Of a DNA stretch of 23,841 nt, positions 22,220 to 23,841 are shown in pieces (the first letter of the stretch is position 1; every line of letters starts with the position of its first letter). The DNA lies in the NCBI GenBank assembly GCA_905397405.1, contig CAJPVJ010000514.1:1-23841 (forward strand), read 5' to 3'. The position numbers were made by a program, and so were the translations under genes. This stretch comes from Oppiella nova. Taxonomy: Eukaryota; Arthropoda; Arachnida; Sarcoptiformes; Oppiidae. The notes under the pieces were generated by a model. The model searched no databases. It saw nothing but the letters and a program-made list of their open reading frames with translations, and had not been told where the DNA came from.

Positions 22220-23841
22220 TGTTATTATTATAACAATGTATTATTTGTTCACTTTATTAATAGTCCATTATTTTTAACAATTGTTGTCGTTTTGCTGCAA
22301 AACACTGCAAAAGAAAGGGAAAGGAAAATAGCGTTAAAATAAATATACATAAGATTTAATTAAACTAATAGTCTGCACCGATATGTCAATCTAAGTCGAG
22401 ACAGTGGGTTGACATTTGAATGGGTGGTACATTATTATTAAGACTTATGATAATTACTTATGCGATTATCACAGCAAATAATAAAAGTTTGCTCAACAGA
22501 CTTTGATTGATAGCGAGTTTCTCAGCTATTATTCAATTTTGCATTTGTTTTGTCCCTTAGTCTCCCTCTACTCGCATCTCATGTGATCTCATTAATTGAA
22601 TGCTATTTTTATATTTCATACAATTGAGAGATCAATTAATATATGAATAATGAAAACATGTTGTGTTTATCTTTTTGATATATTCTGTGACACGAATAGT
22701 GCATTAGAGACTCAAAAAAGCACCAGTGTTACTGTACTCTATAAACAATGCAAAAGCCAACTTTCCCAACAAAAATATATTTCATTTGTATATGTATTCC
22801 GTATTTGTTGTTTGGGTAATAATTATGATAATTCTTTGTTTACTAAATGAGTTTCTGACTAAAAAATAAATCGTTTTTCGCCCGAGATTTACATCTAATT
22901 CTTTGTGCAAATACTTTGACAACTCTTTTATGCATTTCGCAAAAGTTTTCCAAATCTAGTGATGAGAATAATCAAAGGGAACGGCAGGAAAGGGATGAAG
23001 GAGTAAGCGATGGCTTTTTCGTTTAATGCATTTCACTTGAAATGTTATCAATTCAGGACACGTTCGCCAAATAAAAGCCAAAATCTTATTTAAGGGCAGA
23101 GCTGTGATGGGCACCAAAATTATTGCATTTTTATACATGATTTTGAATGAAAATCTATTTTGTTTTAATCCTATATATCAGTTGTTTAATGAATTCATTG
23201 TTTTATAGATTTGTTCATTACTGTAGAAACTATTGGCAAAAATAAAATTATTGCATTTTTATACATGATTTTGAATGAAAATCTATTTTGTTTTAATCCT
23301 ATATATCAGTTGTTTAATGAATTCATTGTTTTATAGATTTGTTCATTACTGTAGAAACTATTGGCAAAAATATCACAAAACTCTATAAGTATTAGATTAA
23401 AAAATAGCAAAAATTGCTTTGTAACTTTTATAAAAGTTTCCACTACAAAATTATTCAGTATACCTAGTTACTAAACAATTCAGCTCTATGTACTGAATAT
23501 GCATTTTTTATTATACGGTAATCTCTTTCATTTTAATTAAAATTTCATTTTTAATATTCGATACCTTTTGAATTATTTATAGATATGGAGTTATTATGTA
23601 GTTCTGCATTAATTAATGCAAAATAATTTCATAATTGAATGGCTTATTGATGAATAATATATGAGTATTATGTCAATCGGATTACAAAATGTATATAAAA
23701 TTATATGATTTTCTGAAATAAAGTCAGAGCCGGAAAATCGATTGAAAACCTATTAATAGACTATAACTCTATATCCAGTAATGAATAACCATTTGAGAGA
23801 AAAGTATGTTTTATTCAAAGAATTGTGTTTTTATTTTCTGA
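22220..23841. other. 5' flank of the CPED1-like gene; no gene seen
   Basis: AT-rich DNA upstream of the ATG at 22219. Two short open frames (22650-22850 plus; 23138-22956 minus) have no recognisable domain, no credible splice context and base composition like the flanks. The 5' UTR and promoter should be here, but I cannot place a start site. The far part contains the duplication at 23116-23372. Confidence 0.5.
23116..23372. repeat. 128-bp tandem duplication
   Basis: Bases 23116-23243 equal 23244-23371, and the match runs one base further because of microhomology. Noncoding. Spacing of exactly 128 bp, as at 459, 14779 and 21630. Confidence 0.95.

Noticed and set aside
22956-23138. 60-codon minus-strand open frame upstream of the CPED1-like gene
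   Set aside because: No recognisable domain or splice signals; I could not support it as a gene.

Overview
Composition and gene structure point to an AT-rich arthropod nuclear genome. Spliceosomal introns are mostly short (about 50-230 bp, GT-AG), intergenic DNA is very AT-rich, simple repeats are common, and a single N marks an assembly join. A mite or similar small arthropod is my guess; nothing in the window proves the taxon.

Layout: (1) 48-803, plus strand: the last exons of a secreted or membrane-tethered alpha-carbonic anhydrase. (2) 972-1994, minus: a single-exon, 340-residue actin that lacks the DNase-I-binding loop (subdomain 2). (3) 2540-4285, minus: a complete two-exon amidase of the fatty-acid amide hydrolase 2 type with its Lys-Ser-Ser triad in place. 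(4) 5372-22219, minus: the main gene of the window, which I assembled by hand from 17 exons. It encodes a 1077-residue type II membrane protein with three successive domains: a tubulin-tyrosine-ligase-like ATP-grasp ligase, a cadherin-like beta-sandwich and a PC-esterase. This is the architecture of CPED1 (human C7orf58). Its first two exons (22219-21435) are separated from the other fifteen (10926-5372) by one intron of about 10.5 kb. (5) 22220-23841: no gene seen; it should hold the CPED1 5' flank.

The long intron (10927-21434) holds microsatellites, two exact or near-exact tandem duplications, a small hairpin and a GC-richer island at about 12,005-12,162, but no further exon I can prove. 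Intron 5 of the same gene carries a foldback (MITE-like) element of about 310 bp.

The genes do not form an operon or an evident pathway. The CPED1-like protein is predicted, from published domain analysis of the family, to act on cell-surface polymers in the secretory pathway, joining a possible amino-acid ligase to an acyl-esterase.

A warning for any user of this assembly: four exact direct duplications lie at unrelated places and all have a spacing of exactly 128 bp (459/587, 14779/14907, 21630/21758, 23116/23244). A fifth, 144 bp long, flanks the N at 4355. This pattern is better explained by unmerged contig overlaps (k-mer of 127) than by biology. One of them duplicates an exon of the carbonic anhydrase gene and another duplicates the start of the amidase gene.
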